A stretch of DNA of 64,000 nt. It comes from Coenobita brevimanus. Taxonomy: Eukaryota > Arthropoda > Malacostraca > Decapoda > Coenobitidae. The translations under genes and the position numbers were made by a program. The stretch is taken from the NCBI GenBank assembly GCA_032717465.1, contig CM064697.1, forward strand, positions 6,919,033 to 6,983,032, read 5' to 3'. Shown here in pieces: positions 11,308-22,964 of this stretch (positions are counted from its first letter, which is position 1; every line of letters begins with the position of its first letter). The notes beneath the pieces were generated by a model. It was not told where the DNA came from. It was given only the letters and a program-made list of their open reading frames with translations, and searched no databases.

Positions 11308-11766
11308 GATATAGCCCGCATTAACGCCTTCACTACAATGAGGCTCTTCTGTGATGAATTCAAACAATTCCTTAGACGCGTACAGAGAAGAATGACAAAC
11401 ATGATACATGATGTTCGGAACCTGTTATATGAAGACAGACTAAAAGTACTAAATCTGCACTCACTTGAGAGGCGTAGAGTAAGGGGAGACTCAACTGAGG
11501 TGTTTAAGTGGATGAAGGGAATAAATAAGGGAGATATTATCAAGGTACTTAATGTGAGCATTGAGGATAGAACGGCAAGTAATGGTTTCAAACTAGATAA
11601 ATTCCGTGTTAGTAAGGAAATACGTATAAATTGGTTTGGCAATAGAGTGGTAGACGAAAGGCATAAGTTGCCTGGTGATGTAGTTGCTGCCCCTTCCACT
11701 GAGAGTTTCAAGCATAGGCAAGACAAGCATATGGCAAGTATGGGGTGGGTATTAAAAATAATCTAA
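11308..11766 (+). pseudogene. Non-LTR retrotransposon reverse transcriptase, C-terminal relic (jockey/CR1-like)
   Basis: An open plus frame bounded upstream by a stop at 11305 encodes the C-terminal tail typical of arthropod jockey/CR1-type elements. Visible landmarks in order are RRVQRRMTNMIHDVRNLLYE, then LNLHSLERRRVRGD, then a run ending WFGNRVVDE followed by KLPGDVVAAPSTESFKHRQD. The fingers/palm catalytic core and the endonuclease are missing, so this is a 5'-truncated dead copy, although the remaining 143 codons from 11338 are free of stops. Truncation at the 5' side is what target-primed reverse transcription normally gives. The sequence after the stop continues into T-rich DNA and a tail motif found again at 40328. 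Confidence 0.85.
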
Positions 11767-11854
11767 CAACCAGTACTAATTCATTCTTTTTCCTTTTCAT
11801 GTTAAAACTGATAGTCTCCTTTTCTCCTTTCACACTATCCTAGAAAATGTCCAA

Positions 11855-11903
<49 letters not shown>

Positions 11904-12085
11904 ACTGCGTGGTGTTCCTTCTGACTTTTTCCTGCCGTCGTTAGCTGTAGGGTTTGGAGGGTGAGGGAGAGTTTTTTTTTTTTTTTTTTGGCTATCCTTA
12001 TCTCATTCTAGTAGTTCAGTTACTCTTTTAGGAGCTGCCTGGCATGGGCAAACTACCTACTGCAGCTATCCTCTCTTCCTATGTT
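11767..12085 (+). mobile_element. 3' untranslated tail of the LINE relic
   Basis: After the stop come a T38 run (about 11861-11899), a second T run (about 11972-11989) and then AGGAGCTGCCTGGCATGGGC with CTGCAGCTATCCTCT (12030-12075). A diverged copy of the last block lies at 40328-40391, supporting it as part of the element rather than host DNA. Confidence 0.55.
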
Positions 12086-13837
12086 CCTCTTCTGGTAACT
12101 GCAGCGAGAGAGCAAAAATCAGGTTGAAGGGGTGGTCGAACATGCCAGGTGAAAGAGGAGGTGATGGGAAAATAAAGAGATAGAATGCTTCTCTAATAGT
12201 TTTTCGGTTATTCAGTTATTTTTGAATTTTGATCGCAAGGCAGATCAAGTATTATACCCATATATACGCCAGTTGGATCCTGCATGGCTCTGAAACGAGG
12301 GGAGGAAGGCATGAAGCAAAGCGTAACACAGCCACACAACTCAGCGCTAACAATGCCTCGTCCATCACCGGCAATCACTCAGAGCAACGAACCCACCCAA
12401 CAACCACAAAAAGGACGCACCTACCCCAACGCGACACAGCCACTCCTCCACACGGCATCCCCTACTCGAGTGCTTACACCGTTTACACAATCTGCATGCA
12501 TCTGTTATATCTAAGCATCTACTGGCACCCACAGAACTGAAAAATACTCTCAACCTCTCTCAGCATTATTTAACTATCCACAGAAACATTCACCTATCCG
12601 CACGCCTACCAGCTTTTTCACGCTTCATATCAGCTCATCCAATAATTCATTTCTCACAGAATTTTAACACCTCCTTCCCTATACTGGCTGCCAACTTATC
12701 AATATTCTTCACGATTATAATCCTTTTATTAACAGACAGTCTATTACACCATACTATTGCTACAAGAAAACTATTTTATTCAGCTTAATGTCTACAGTTC
12801 GATGAAGTCTTTTAATTCTTTTTTACCCTTGCTATTGCCATGATTTTATTGAGCTTTGGAGAACCATACATAAGATTAGAGCTTATGAAGGGCATTATAT
12901 CCCCTACCCTTCAAAAACTCTTCTAAGCTGGATATAATCCCCTTTATACTTCAAAAAGCTAATACCAGAAGACTGAAGTGTTTAAGGCAAACCTGTAGCG
13001 ACAAGAAGGGATCAGAGTATAAACAATCTACATTAACTCCTTCAATAATAAGTCCCATTTCAGTTAAGTTACGTTACCGCCAGACGATTACATGCAGCAT
13101 AAGGAAAATTTCTGGTACTGAAGCGGTTAATCACTGCGCCATTCTTCATCTCATCCAACCAATCTAGCAAATCTCTGTAACAATTTTAAATACAACTATG
13201 CAACGTACTATACTTCACCCTACCCATTAACCTTTCGATTATTAATTCGTGCTGTCTCTATACCATTTTAAAAAACTTTGGAAGGATTTATAACTGTGAA
13301 TGGGTTAATTAAATACAGAGTGGTAAAAAAAGAGTCAAAGAATTACCTATTGAAGTTCTTCGCCTAACTTCACAGACTCAGCACAGTATTTCATCCTATT
13401 CCACCAGCTTGGGAACAACTCTAAGGTATTCATTATCAACACTGTCACTGAGATACCACACACTGAAAGTCTCAATAAGTGAAAGGATAGAGAGTTCATT
13501 TCACTGGGTACTCTGATGATAGTTTCTCTTGCTTCTGTGTTCCCTTGTTCCTGTCTCTGGAACCTAGACACCACATTTATAACAGCGGGAATAGAGTTAC
13601 GACGACGATGGCAATGACGATGAAGGCGATAACGAGGAAGACGACGATGACGATAATGAGGTGCCCTATCGCTCATTCCAAGCCGTGAAGCATCGTGGCC
13701 TTCAAACAATCGACTCCACATCCACGGCAAGATGGAGCCATTTCCTTGGTAGGGGACGCGGAGTTAACCCATTGGAAACCCATTACGACACCCATGATGC
13801 TCCGCGTCTTTGCCCACTGTTATCGTCCGTTAACACG
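12086..13837. other. Unassigned intergenic DNA
   Basis: Mixed AT-rich sequence without gene, RNA or clear repeat. A short GAC/GAT-rich patch (about 13597-13660) gives an acidic frame on the plus strand but no recognisable protein. Confidence 0.5.
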
Positions 13838-14900
13838 CGCCTGGAGGTAGGAAAGGTTGTGGAAAAGGTGTGATTGGAATGTGAGACGAACAGGAAAATG
13901 TCAGACCATAAGAGGCAAGAGGAAAGGACGAAGGGAAAGGGAAAAAAGAAAGGGAAAGGAAGAGAAAATGTGAGGCTTAACATTCGCCTGGAGACAAGGA
14001 AGGCTCTGGAAAAGGTGTAACTGGAATGTGAAGGCAACGGGAAAATGTCCGACCAGAAGATGCAAGAGGAAAGGAAGAGGGGAGTGGGAAAAAAAAAAGA
14101 GGGGGGAGAAGGATGAGGAAAGAGTGAGAGGCATGACATTCGCCTGGAGGTAGGGAAAGGCACTGGGAAAGGTGACTGGAATGTGAAACCGAGAGGAAAA
14201 GAGGCAGACCAGAAGACATGAGAAAGAATGAGGGATGAGGGAAGAGGGGAAAGGAGAAGGAAAATGATTGCATACATGGAACCCAACCTTCAAGCAGGTG
14301 TGGAGGCACAGGTGACTGTGGAAAAAAAGTGGCTGGGATATGCTGCGGAGAGTAAAATAGAGTGAAAGAAACATGAGAAAGAAAACGGAGAATGGGAAAA
14401 ACGATGGGATAAATGGAGAACACGCTTAATATACTCTTAGATTTAAGGACAGCTGAGATGGGTGACTGGGGTATGAGTCGGGGAGGAGCAGGAGGCAGAC
14501 AGATTTGAACAAGGAAGAGGAAGAGAGAAGTGGGAAAGAAGAAAAGGAATGGAGAGAACATTATACAGGAGAAAAGTTTCTGGAGGTAAAGGAATCCTTA
14601 GAAAAGGGTAACTGGAATATGAGGCGGTCAGGAAAGAGGGCAGACTAGGAGAGGTTAAGGAAAGGAAAAGGCAAAATGGGAAAGGGAAAAGGAAAAGAAA
14701 AAGGGGAAATGGGAAAGGATGAACACAGCATGACAAGTTTAACGCGTGTAAAAGGTTAGGACGACCGAAAAGAACTTACTGGAATGTGGGGTGAGTAGGT
14801 ACTGGGCCAGACCGGAAGATGTAGGGGAATGGTAAAGAAGAAAATGAGAGGATAAACAGAGCACAGACTTAAAACCAAGACTATGAAAAAGAATGGTGGT
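13838..14900. repeat. Purine-rich degenerate satellite, ~150 bp unit
   Basis: CGCCTGGAG starts units at 13838, 13985 and 14141; more diverged units begin near 14287, 14440, 14578 and 14740. Within each unit the order is GGAAAAGGTG, then ACTGGAATGTGA, then GGCAGACCAGAAGA, then a variable GA-rich spacer. At least seven units can be followed. Long Phe/Ser/Leu-rich minus frames are the reverse of this purine tract. Confidence 0.8.
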
Positions 14901-15049
14901 AATGAAAGGCGGAGAAGAGAAAATTAGCAGAGAAAATGAAGAAGGGAAGGAGAAGGGGAAAGAGAACAAGGACGAAAAAACTAGACAATGCATGGACCAT
15001 GAGAAAATTAAGTCTCTAATATAGATAGAAATTTCAACTATACTATTTT

Positions 15050-15161
15050 TACCTTAACTTGGTCTAAAACTGCCAACTCTCCATCTTGAATGCTGAGCTG
15101 TGTCAGTAACTTATACAACTCTAGAATATGATACATAGTCACGAAGCACTGCTATGGAAAG
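15050..15161. repeat. Dispersed repeat, copy A
   Basis: This ~110 bp block matches 54026-54135 in order and spacing: CTTGGTCTAAAACTGCCA, CTCCATCTTGAATGCTGA, CTAGAATATGAT, then CTATGGARAGGA. I do not recognise the family. Confidence 0.7.
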
Positions 15162-15440
15162 GACGCAAAACCATAGGAACTGGAGCGAAAAACAAGGGAG
15201 AGGAAACAGAAGAGGAAAACTAGGAAGGCAAAATTGGGAAGGTGGAGAAAGAAGTGGGAGAGGGTGGGAGGAATGGCAGAGAAAGAGAGGAAGGGCAATG
15301 GCAAGGGTAAGAGACGGGGAGCATAGGGAGAAACAGGATGAAGGGTAGAGGGAGAAGGGGGTAGAGGAGGAAAACAGGGAGGAAAGGGAAGGCAAAAAGG
15401 GTGGAGGGAGGTAATAACTGAAAGTGAGGGGCTGGGAGAA
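15162..15440. repeat. Polypurine tract
   Basis: GA-rich + strand with GGGAGAGG/GGAAAAC-type recurrence. No coding signal. Confidence 0.7.
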
Positions 15441-15539
15441 CAAAGAGGATTACTGCTATAAACAAACAGCTCACGGTGCAATATGAGACCATTTATATCT
15501 TACATAACTATACATTCCTTTCCTACATTAAATATAATA

Positions 15540-17095
15540 ATACCTGCCCTTTTCTGCTAGAACTCATGTGAGATTCTAGTCCAAAGCTGTGTATACAAGA
15601 AGCGAAATAAATATTATGTTTACACCTATCCTTTTATTATAACTGAGAGTCTGCTGTTTAAATGGGTACATCAGACAAAATGTTTAACGTTGCTGCCTAA
15701 CCTTTTTCGGTCCAATGAATTACATATAAGATTCTTGTACTAAATGCATACCTTATATGAGAAACATAGTATGCAATGTTAGTCCTTAGTTTCTTTATAT
15801 ATTAATTCACACTGTTTAATTTATACATATGTACCTGTATTTGTGTTAATACGCAATATAGAGCAAATGGAGCTCTGACGGCTCGGGTAGTTGCGTATTC
15901 GTCTCGCTCTGACTGCCGAAGTCTAGGGCTCAGAACCAAAGTTTGGGCAAACATTCATTTTCGATACTGACATAATTTTCTGTCATAAGCATGCGTATGT
16001 CAGCAACCTGACTGTTCACAACGATGACACAATGACAAAAACGCAAGCACTACAAATTTTACCAGCTTTCGCACGTCTCACATTCATTCATTCATCATCT
16101 AATCTAATTATCTCCATTTGTACTTCGGCAACGTGGGATGGATTAAATCTAGTTGTCACTCTGCCTCCGGAAGGATCAGGTCCTGCAGTATGCCTCATAC
16201 AGAGTGTTACAGTTTCATATCGCTATTATTAAACCTTTTAATAATTATCTGCTAAAAAAGTACATAAAGACCGTGAACACACATCCCTTAATTAACCACT
16301 AAACATCATATAACATTCTGGTATCAGAAGTGTGGGCTCTTCAAAAAATATCATATACAGGCCTAATGTTAATACTATGTGTATTAACATGTATTAAAGC
16401 GCACAATATAAATAAGGCAAATACTATCCTTTTCTAATCTACTACGATACAAGCCATAATCCGGTACCAAAATGCGTGCGGTACTTTATGACCCAAGTTA
16501 TAATGGTGGTAATAAATATGTATTTGTTATCGAAAATTACATGTGAGACCTGGTACCAAATACGTAGACTAATGCAGTCCCCCTAAATTACGGATATACA
16601 ACTGATAACCTTTTTCACATAAGTTAAGATACATGTGATACTCGTGAAGAAAATCGCGCATACAATAAACAAAACATAATACCTAACCTTATCATTTTAA
16701 TACCTGATTTTTTACTACCTGTTAAAACACGTGTGAGACTCCGGTGCTAAAGCCGCGTACACGATAATCAAATAATGCTAATCCCTGCCATTTTAGTATC
16801 TACAAAAATACGTGGGATTTCGATACCAAAGTTACTGTATGTACCCTATTAACAAAGCGTAATGAACTAATACATACTCTTTTAATTAACTGCTAAACTA
16901 GATACAAGATACCTTTCCAAAAAAATGCGTACTCAATAACCACAGCACATAACGCTAATAATTACCATTTTTATAACTGCTAGGAAATGCGTGAGATCCC
17001 GACACAGAAATGCGATCACGATAAACAAAACACATAACACTATTACGTTCCTCTTTTAATAACTGCTCAAATGCATGTGAAACTCCGAATTAAAA
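15540..17095. repeat. Degenerate satellite, ~110 bp unit
   Basis: A motif order recurs: CTTTTAATAACTGCTAA, then RCGTGTGAGACTCCGGTACC, then AAATGCGTAC, then CGATAAACAAAACACATAA, then CTAATA. Clear units are near 16690, 16780, 16880, 16970 and 17050; weaker ones lie near 15550, 16225, 16440 and 16530. The array ends at the (AC)n at 17098-17119. It is AT-rich and unlike the purine-rich arrays nearby. Confidence 0.65.
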
Positions 17096-17119
17096 AAACA
17101 CACACACACACACACACAG

Positions 17120-17840
17120 CAGTGAGACCAGTTTGACGCAGTTGTTTGTGTGCAACTGTTTCCTACACACTCACAAAAGAACCAATTTCCTCGATTCCCA
17201 TTTTCCATTTCGGCATCGCTTTAGCTGGCTTTTTTTTTCTCTCTCTCTCCATTTCCTTTGCACGTTTATAGTAAGCCACTTTCCGTGTATTATCAAAAGT
17301 TAAATTGGCGTCGGTAGGTTGGGAGTGTTGCCCCTTTGATGCCTGGGCCAGTCAAAGTTCATCAAAGTGCGCCACCCTCACAGACATACATCCACGCACT
17401 CACACACACATACACGTTGACAGGCTTACGCTCTGTCACTCTCTCTCTATCTCTCTCTCTCTCCACACACACACACTTCATTTTTTCACAATGTTTCCAC
17501 ACGATTTTATTCATCTCTGCAAAATACCCAGGAAGAGTAAATGATAGCCGTACCTTATCCATCTAGTTCGCGACTGCTGGCTTAAGAGCATCTGGAAACA
17601 GCAACAGAGAAAGAGGAACAGAAAAATGAAAACAAGACGTCATCATAGTCCAGGGACCAAGATTCTCAAGCAGGAGGGGTTAAATGGCTAATAAGTATAT
17701 CTCTGTTTCACCACTTGGGCAGGAGCGCTTTCATGCTTCAAATGCGCGTCGCTCATGACCCGACACAAGTAGTAAAAGAGCAATGTTGGCCCACCTAATG
17801 TCCACTGAATCACCCATTTCTCCCCCGACGCCAGGAAATA

Positions 17841-17842
<2 letters not shown>
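17120..17842. other. Unassigned DNA with short microsatellites
   Basis: Short CT and CA tracts at about 17440-17475; otherwise nothing recognised. Confidence 0.5.

Positions 17843-17934
<92 letters not shown>
17843..17934. repeat. Compound (GT)n(GA)n microsatellite
   Basis: About 23 GT units pass directly into about 22 GA units. The same order occurs at 38679-38829. Confidence 0.97.
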
Positions 17935-17937
<3 letters not shown>

Positions 17938-17989
17938 TGTTCGGTGTTAGGGACTCCTGTGTTCTGTTGCTGCAAAGTTATTCTCACTC

Positions 17990-18700
17990 GTTCGTGTCGT
18001 TTTTTGTTCCTCCAGATCTCTTTACTTGTTTTTTATCCGTTGCTGTTGCGTTACGCATCCACCTCTTTTTTTATCCGCCCCTCTCATTTATACTCGCCCA
18101 CGTCGCCTTTTTACATAGTCCTGTCTCTTTTTTACTCGCTCCTGTCGTTTTTTACTCGTCCCTCTCTTTTATACTCGTCCACGTCCCCTTTTTACTCGAC
18201 GCTGTATTCCAATCGTCTTTGTTTGCCGTAATCTTTCTTACCGTGTTTATTCTTCCCCCTATTCTCTTCTCTTCCATTCACAATCATCTTTTTACTAACT
18301 CTTCTTACTCGTCATTGTTTCCTTTACTCGTCCTTATCTCTTTTTCGTGTTCCTATGTCGTGCTTATCTCAGTTGTGTCTACCTGTCGCTGTCTATTATA
18401 TCCGTTCCTATCTTAATTATAAATTGTACTTCTCATTTTCTGCTCGCCCTGTCTCTTTTTCTCTTATGTAATATGTCTGTTTTAATCAACCTCGCTTCTT
18501 TAATTTCATCAACCTCGCTTCTTTAATTTCTTTCACCTAACCTTCGCCTCTTCAGTCAGTCTCGCTTCTTAAACCAGTTTCAGTTTCATTCGACCTTCGC
18601 CTCTCTATTCGCCCTTGCCCTTAGCCTTCTTCCGTTGCTGTCATGTTATGACTTTGGTTTGTTATAATTCCTCTCTCTTCAGCTACCTTCTACTTTTTGT
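17990..18700. repeat. Pyrimidine-rich minisatellite with TTTTTACTCGTCC core
   Basis: TTTTTACTCGTCC, TTTATACTCGTCC and TTTTTATCCGCCC variants recur about every 25 bp between 18050 and 18350, each followed by a C/T-rich spacer. Further 3' are CTTCTTTAATTTCAT repeats near 18490-18530. Overlapping plus frames are repeat translations. Confidence 0.75.
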
Positions 18701-18762
18701 TTCTGACCTGGGTCCATCTCCCCTTCCCCCGTCCATTTCTCGCTCCCTCCCACCCACCACCC

Positions 18763-18765
<3 letters not shown>

Positions 18766-18799
<34 letters not shown>

Positions 18800-18871
18800 A
18801 TTTGGAAGAGAAGAGGTTTGGCCAAGAAGGTAAAGGAAATGAAGCAGAACAGTAATAGAGCACAGCTGTAT

Positions 18872-18953
<82 letters not shown>
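18766..18953. repeat. Poly-A tract and (GT)n microsatellite
   Basis: A32 at 18766-18797 and about 40 GT units at 18873-18953. Confidence 0.95.
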
Positions 18954-18954
<1 letters not shown>

Positions 18955-19459
18955 CTTTTCCTGTTTCTCCTCCCTCCCTCAACTCTCCATTCTTCGTTCT
19001 TCGTCCATATCTTCCCACCCTTCGCCCCTCTCTCCCATCCTTCTTTGTCCTTATACTCCCCTCCGTATCTCTCTCACCCCTCCTTGTGTCTTCTTCCCAC
19101 CCCTCCCTCATCCCGTTCATGAATCCCCAACCAGTCCCTGCCTCTACTTCTCCCACCACTCCTTCCCCCTTAAACCTCCTTACAGTTACCCGCACTTCCT
19201 TTCCTTCTGTCTCCCTCACCCTTTCTCCCTTGCCTGCTTTTATAAATTCTTCTCGCCCTATCTCCCTCACACCTCCCTTCATCCCCGACCCCACCCTGCC
19301 TCCCTCCATTTCCTTCACCTCTCTTTCCAGCCCCTGTCTCTCCCACTCGTTCATGCTTATTCCATCACCCTTCCTCGATTCCCGCACCCCTTCCGCCTGA
19401 ACATGTTTTTGCCTACCTCATCTTTCAGTCTCCCTAACTAGTTCTTGCCTCCTGTCCTC

Positions 19460-19502
<43 letters not shown>
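18954..19502. repeat. Polypyrimidine tract ending in (CT)n
   Basis: C/T-rich + strand with pure (CT)n at 19463-19501. Frames on both strands are composition artefacts. Confidence 0.85.
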
Positions 19503-19505
<3 letters not shown>

Positions 19506-19739
19506 ATAACTTCTCCAGTCTCTCCTCCCCCTGTTCCCCATTACAATAACACCTGTACGCAGCATACTTTTTCTCCCTTATGCAAGACACTTTACTGCTC
19601 CTTCTGAGACGCTGCCGCTCGTTAACCTATGATTTACGACGCGGCCGAGCTGAAAATATCCGCTCCTGCCTCGTTAGCACAACACAAAATCAACTCGGCA
19701 ACAAAACTGATGATGAAGAAACAGTCAAGTGTATCATTT

Positions 19740-20110
19740 CCCCTCGATTTTGTGGGGGTTCTTTCCTTCACATCATTTCGCGTCAATTACTCCTACTTCC
19801 ACTATGTTCACGTGCTCCCCATTAGACACTACAACATCACTGTGCAAATGGAAATGATTAAAAAAAAGAAAAGAAAAACAGGAAAGTCTACCATTGCCCA
19901 GTGAAAGTGTGTTTCATCTTTTAGTTTATAATAATTTCAGCTTCCTTTGCCTGAATTACTTGCAAAATGATTATGAAGAAGAAGAACAGAAAAGTGTATT
20001 GTTACCCCGAAAGTGTGTGGGTTTTTATTTCACTTTATGTTTCAGCTTCTTTGTCTGAATTAGTTGCAGTGTGTTCGCGTGCTCCTCCTCGTTAAACACC
20101 TCACAAAGGC
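19740..20110. repeat. Diverged tandem duplication, ~110 bp
   Basis: GAAAGTGTGTTT...TTTCAGCTTCCTTTGCC...GAATTACTTGCA (about 19903-19965) is echoed by GAAAGTGTGTGG...TTTCAGCTTCTTTGTC...GAATTAGTTGCA (about 20010-20071). A third, weaker copy may lie at 19750-19830. Confidence 0.55.
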
Positions 20111-20224
20111 AGTAACTCGCCACTTGTCTTGGTGTGTGGTATGTGAGCACGGTCCAGTAAATTTCCTTTATATCAGCGGCAAAAAGTGCTGGCGGACTGG
20201 AGTTAATGGGCGGGCCTCTATAAA

Positions 20225-20640
20225 CAGCGGGGTGCTGAAGTCTCCCTAATTTCTGCAAGACATTAATAGTCCCCTTAATTTTTGCCAGACTAGCAGACTT
20301 CCCAATTTCTACAAGATATTTACACCGCTTCCTCATTTCTGCACGGTGTTACTTACAATACATTGCCTTAGTTTCTGTAAAAACGTTAACAAGTCTCCTT
20401 AATATAACCAACACCTTATTGTACATGTCTCCCAACTTTCTTCAAGACGTTACAAATCTTCTTAATCTCTTCAAGTCGGTAAAAATCTTGCTACCTTCTG
20501 CAAGTTTTTAAGGATCATCGTAATAACTGGTTAATTCTTGTTTGGTGTTAGAAAAAATCCCTAGCTACAGGATGCTAGCAAAGTTTCCCTTAATTCTACA
20601 TGCCGTTAGAAACTTCCCCCTCCTTTCTGTCAGAAAAGCC
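20225..20640. repeat. Degenerate short tandem repeat, ~40 bp
   Basis: CTCCCTAATTTCTGCAAGAC and variants (CCCCTTAATTTTTGCCAGAC, TTCCCAATTTCTACAAGATA) recur about every 40 bp, weakening toward 20640. Confidence 0.55.
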
Positions 20641-20769
20641 TCACATTATCTTCTATTGAGACCTTAAATTCATACCCTAAGAACAATTTCAATATTCTTC
20701 ATACTGGTAGCTATTTTGTAAGAATCGCTACCCTACTCATATTTCCCAACCCTTAACGAGTACTCCTTC

Positions 20770-21050
20770 ACGATATTTCCAGACCCGCAGGATTACCAAT
20801 CAAAATAAACGCCACCGGGAAATTCAGGGTTAGACGCACGAACACGGCGACGGGCAGACTTACAGCACGAAGGCCCTCAAAGCTAATGAATTTATGCATC
20901 TCCGGTATATCCTCTCGGGCCCCGCTTTATGATTAATATGTAAATAAATGCGATGGGGAGGCCAGACTTAAACGCTGCTGGGACCGAGTGGTTCATCAAT
21001 TCCGCTCATCTATTTCGGGGCGACAAGTAACACACCTGACGCAGCGGCCG
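20770..21050. other. High-complexity unique island
   Basis: Not repeat-like, with CpG-containing sequence and an AT-rich core TTTATGATTAATATGTAAAT (20929-20948) that includes homeobox-like TTAAT and forkhead-like GTAAATA words. It could be a regulatory element, but such words are common by chance. No coding frame is supported. Confidence 0.2.
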
Positions 21051-21054
21051 ACCA

Positions 21055-21440
21055 GGAGTGAGGGGGGAAGGGAGGGAGAGGGAATGGGGTGTGAGGGAGA
21101 ATAGGGGGAAGGGGGATGGGAGAAAGGGAGGGAGGGGCGGGGAGAATGGGGACGTAGGGGGGAAAGGAGGATGGGAGAAAGGGTTTAGGGGTGGGAAGAA
21201 TGGGAGAGTAGGGGTGAAGGAGGATGGGAGAATGGGTGTAGAGGTGGGGAGAATGGGGAAGCATGGAAAGAGGAGGATGGGAGAAAGGTTGTAGGGGTGG
21301 GGAAAATGGGGGAGTAGGGGAGAAGGAGGATGGTAGAAAAGGTGCAGGGGTGGGGTGAATGTGAAGGAGGGTAGCGGTGGGTGATAGGGGCAAGGCAGGG
21401 AAAAGGGGAAGAAAGGGGGAAGCCGTGGGGGAAGGAGAGC
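21055..21440. repeat. G/A-rich minisatellite, ~60 bp
   Basis: GGTGGGGAGAATGGGG, then AGTAGGGG, then GAAGGAGGATGGGAGAAA repeats about five times. The long minus frame (Pro/Ser/Phe-rich) is its reverse. Confidence 0.8.
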
Positions 21441-22964
21441 GGCGGCGGCGAGTGTAAACAAACCCATCAGGGGATAGGAACGTCTGGGATCCTGACAGGG
21501 TAAATAAACTACCTAAGACTGACGTGACTGCTAAGAGATTACTAATAATAACCCATGGCGAACAAAGACCAACGCCTCCTGAAATCCACTCAAAGACTAT
21601 AAACAGAAATATACACAACGGGATAAATAAACTAATGAAGAAAGAGAATACTATAAAGTAACCCATTGCGAACAAACAGCAAGACCTCGAAATCCGGCCA
21701 AAGGCTAAAAACAAATACAGTATTAAATATCTGGGAAACATATACGTCTGTGATTTACATGAGACAAACTGATGATAAAGAAGTAATATGACAAAATAAT
21801 TCTATATCAAACAAGACATATTATTTGGAAAGAAAATTTAATTAGCGCAGGAAACTGAGCAAGCATTGGATATACACATCTAAAAAGAGAGTGTATGTAT
21901 GACTTCGACCAGATACACAAACTGATGAATATATACAGATGTAATAAAGTGTACCATGAAGCACATTATTATGACAGCTTTTTCAAACAGCTTCGAAAAC
22001 AGCACATGGATCTTAACATACCACTGAAGAACTATATATATAACCGGATATACATGTGTGTTTTTGGAAGTAAAGAAAATGGTAACTACTACTAAACTGA
22101 ACATCAATAATAATCGTTCCCAGACAAGCTTCTACAAATGAAAAAGAAAACAACATATATATTTTATTTTTTACAACCTAGCCCTCCTTCAAATGGAATA
22201 GAAAATATAAAATTCTTCTGTGCGATGACGTCTTTTATATTGTATCATTTTCTCCGCCAAACAATTTTTTTTTTTAAGGCTTCGGAGGAGTCTTCGGAGG
22301 AATTAATAAGACATGGTAAGGTAAATATACCCTCCAGGCTCTCAGCAATTAATTTACCATCATCTCATATAAAACAATTAAGCCAAGATCCTATAAACAC
22401 ACTCAAAGAAGCACATACATTAATACCTTCTTTAATGCGAGGACGTCATTCTTCTTATTCTTGTCATCTACAGTATAGACTATCAGCTTAGGAAAGGCTT
22501 TTTAAACCGCCGGGATTAGACACTGCTTTCATTAACTCTATTAGAAAAAGGTCTCTCCAAACCTGAATACTAAGGCTTGACAGAACATTGACTTTAAAAA
22601 AAGAATTTTCCCCCACAGTACCTCCCATATCCACATCTATCATGATCCCCACCAAAGTCTACCTCCCACAACACCGAATCTACCCCCGTCAGGAGAAACG
22701 AAAACAGGGGAGGGAAGCAGGTCATTAAACATCCCATTTCCTACACAGCATCTCCCCCGTCCACGTTTACTACTATCCCCTCCTCTGTCTATCCCACACC
22801 TAGCACTATCCCCAGTAACACCCAGCCTATCCACGTCACAGGAAACGAAAACAGGGTACAAGGAGGAGCGAAGGCCACCTAAGGAGCAGCTAAAGCGGGT
22901 TGTCGGCGGTGTGTGGTTTATTGGGGCAGGTGGGCAGGTGTACCAGCCTGTAATTCATATGGGC
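21441..22964. other. Unassigned intergenic DNA
   Basis: Two diverged occurrences of a block containing AACCCAT(G/T)GCGAACAAA are about 120 bp apart (21548 and 21660). The rest is AT-rich unique-looking sequence with short frames and no recognised domains. Confidence 0.45.

Noticed and set aside
15868..15960. tRNA-like stretch (GGCTCGGGTAGTTGCG ... GGGCTCAGAACC) as a possible SINE head
   Set aside because: A- and B-box resemblance is weak, no cloverleaf forms, and no second copy was seen.
18683..19387. 234-codon minus frame with Arg/Glu/Gly-rich N-terminal part
   Set aside because: Spans a purine tract, (CA)n and a poly-T run; poly-His-Thr comes from the microsatellite.
20929..20953. Homeobox/forkhead-like words as a definite enhancer
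   Set aside because: Short AT-rich words are expected by chance in this composition; kept only as a low-confidence island.
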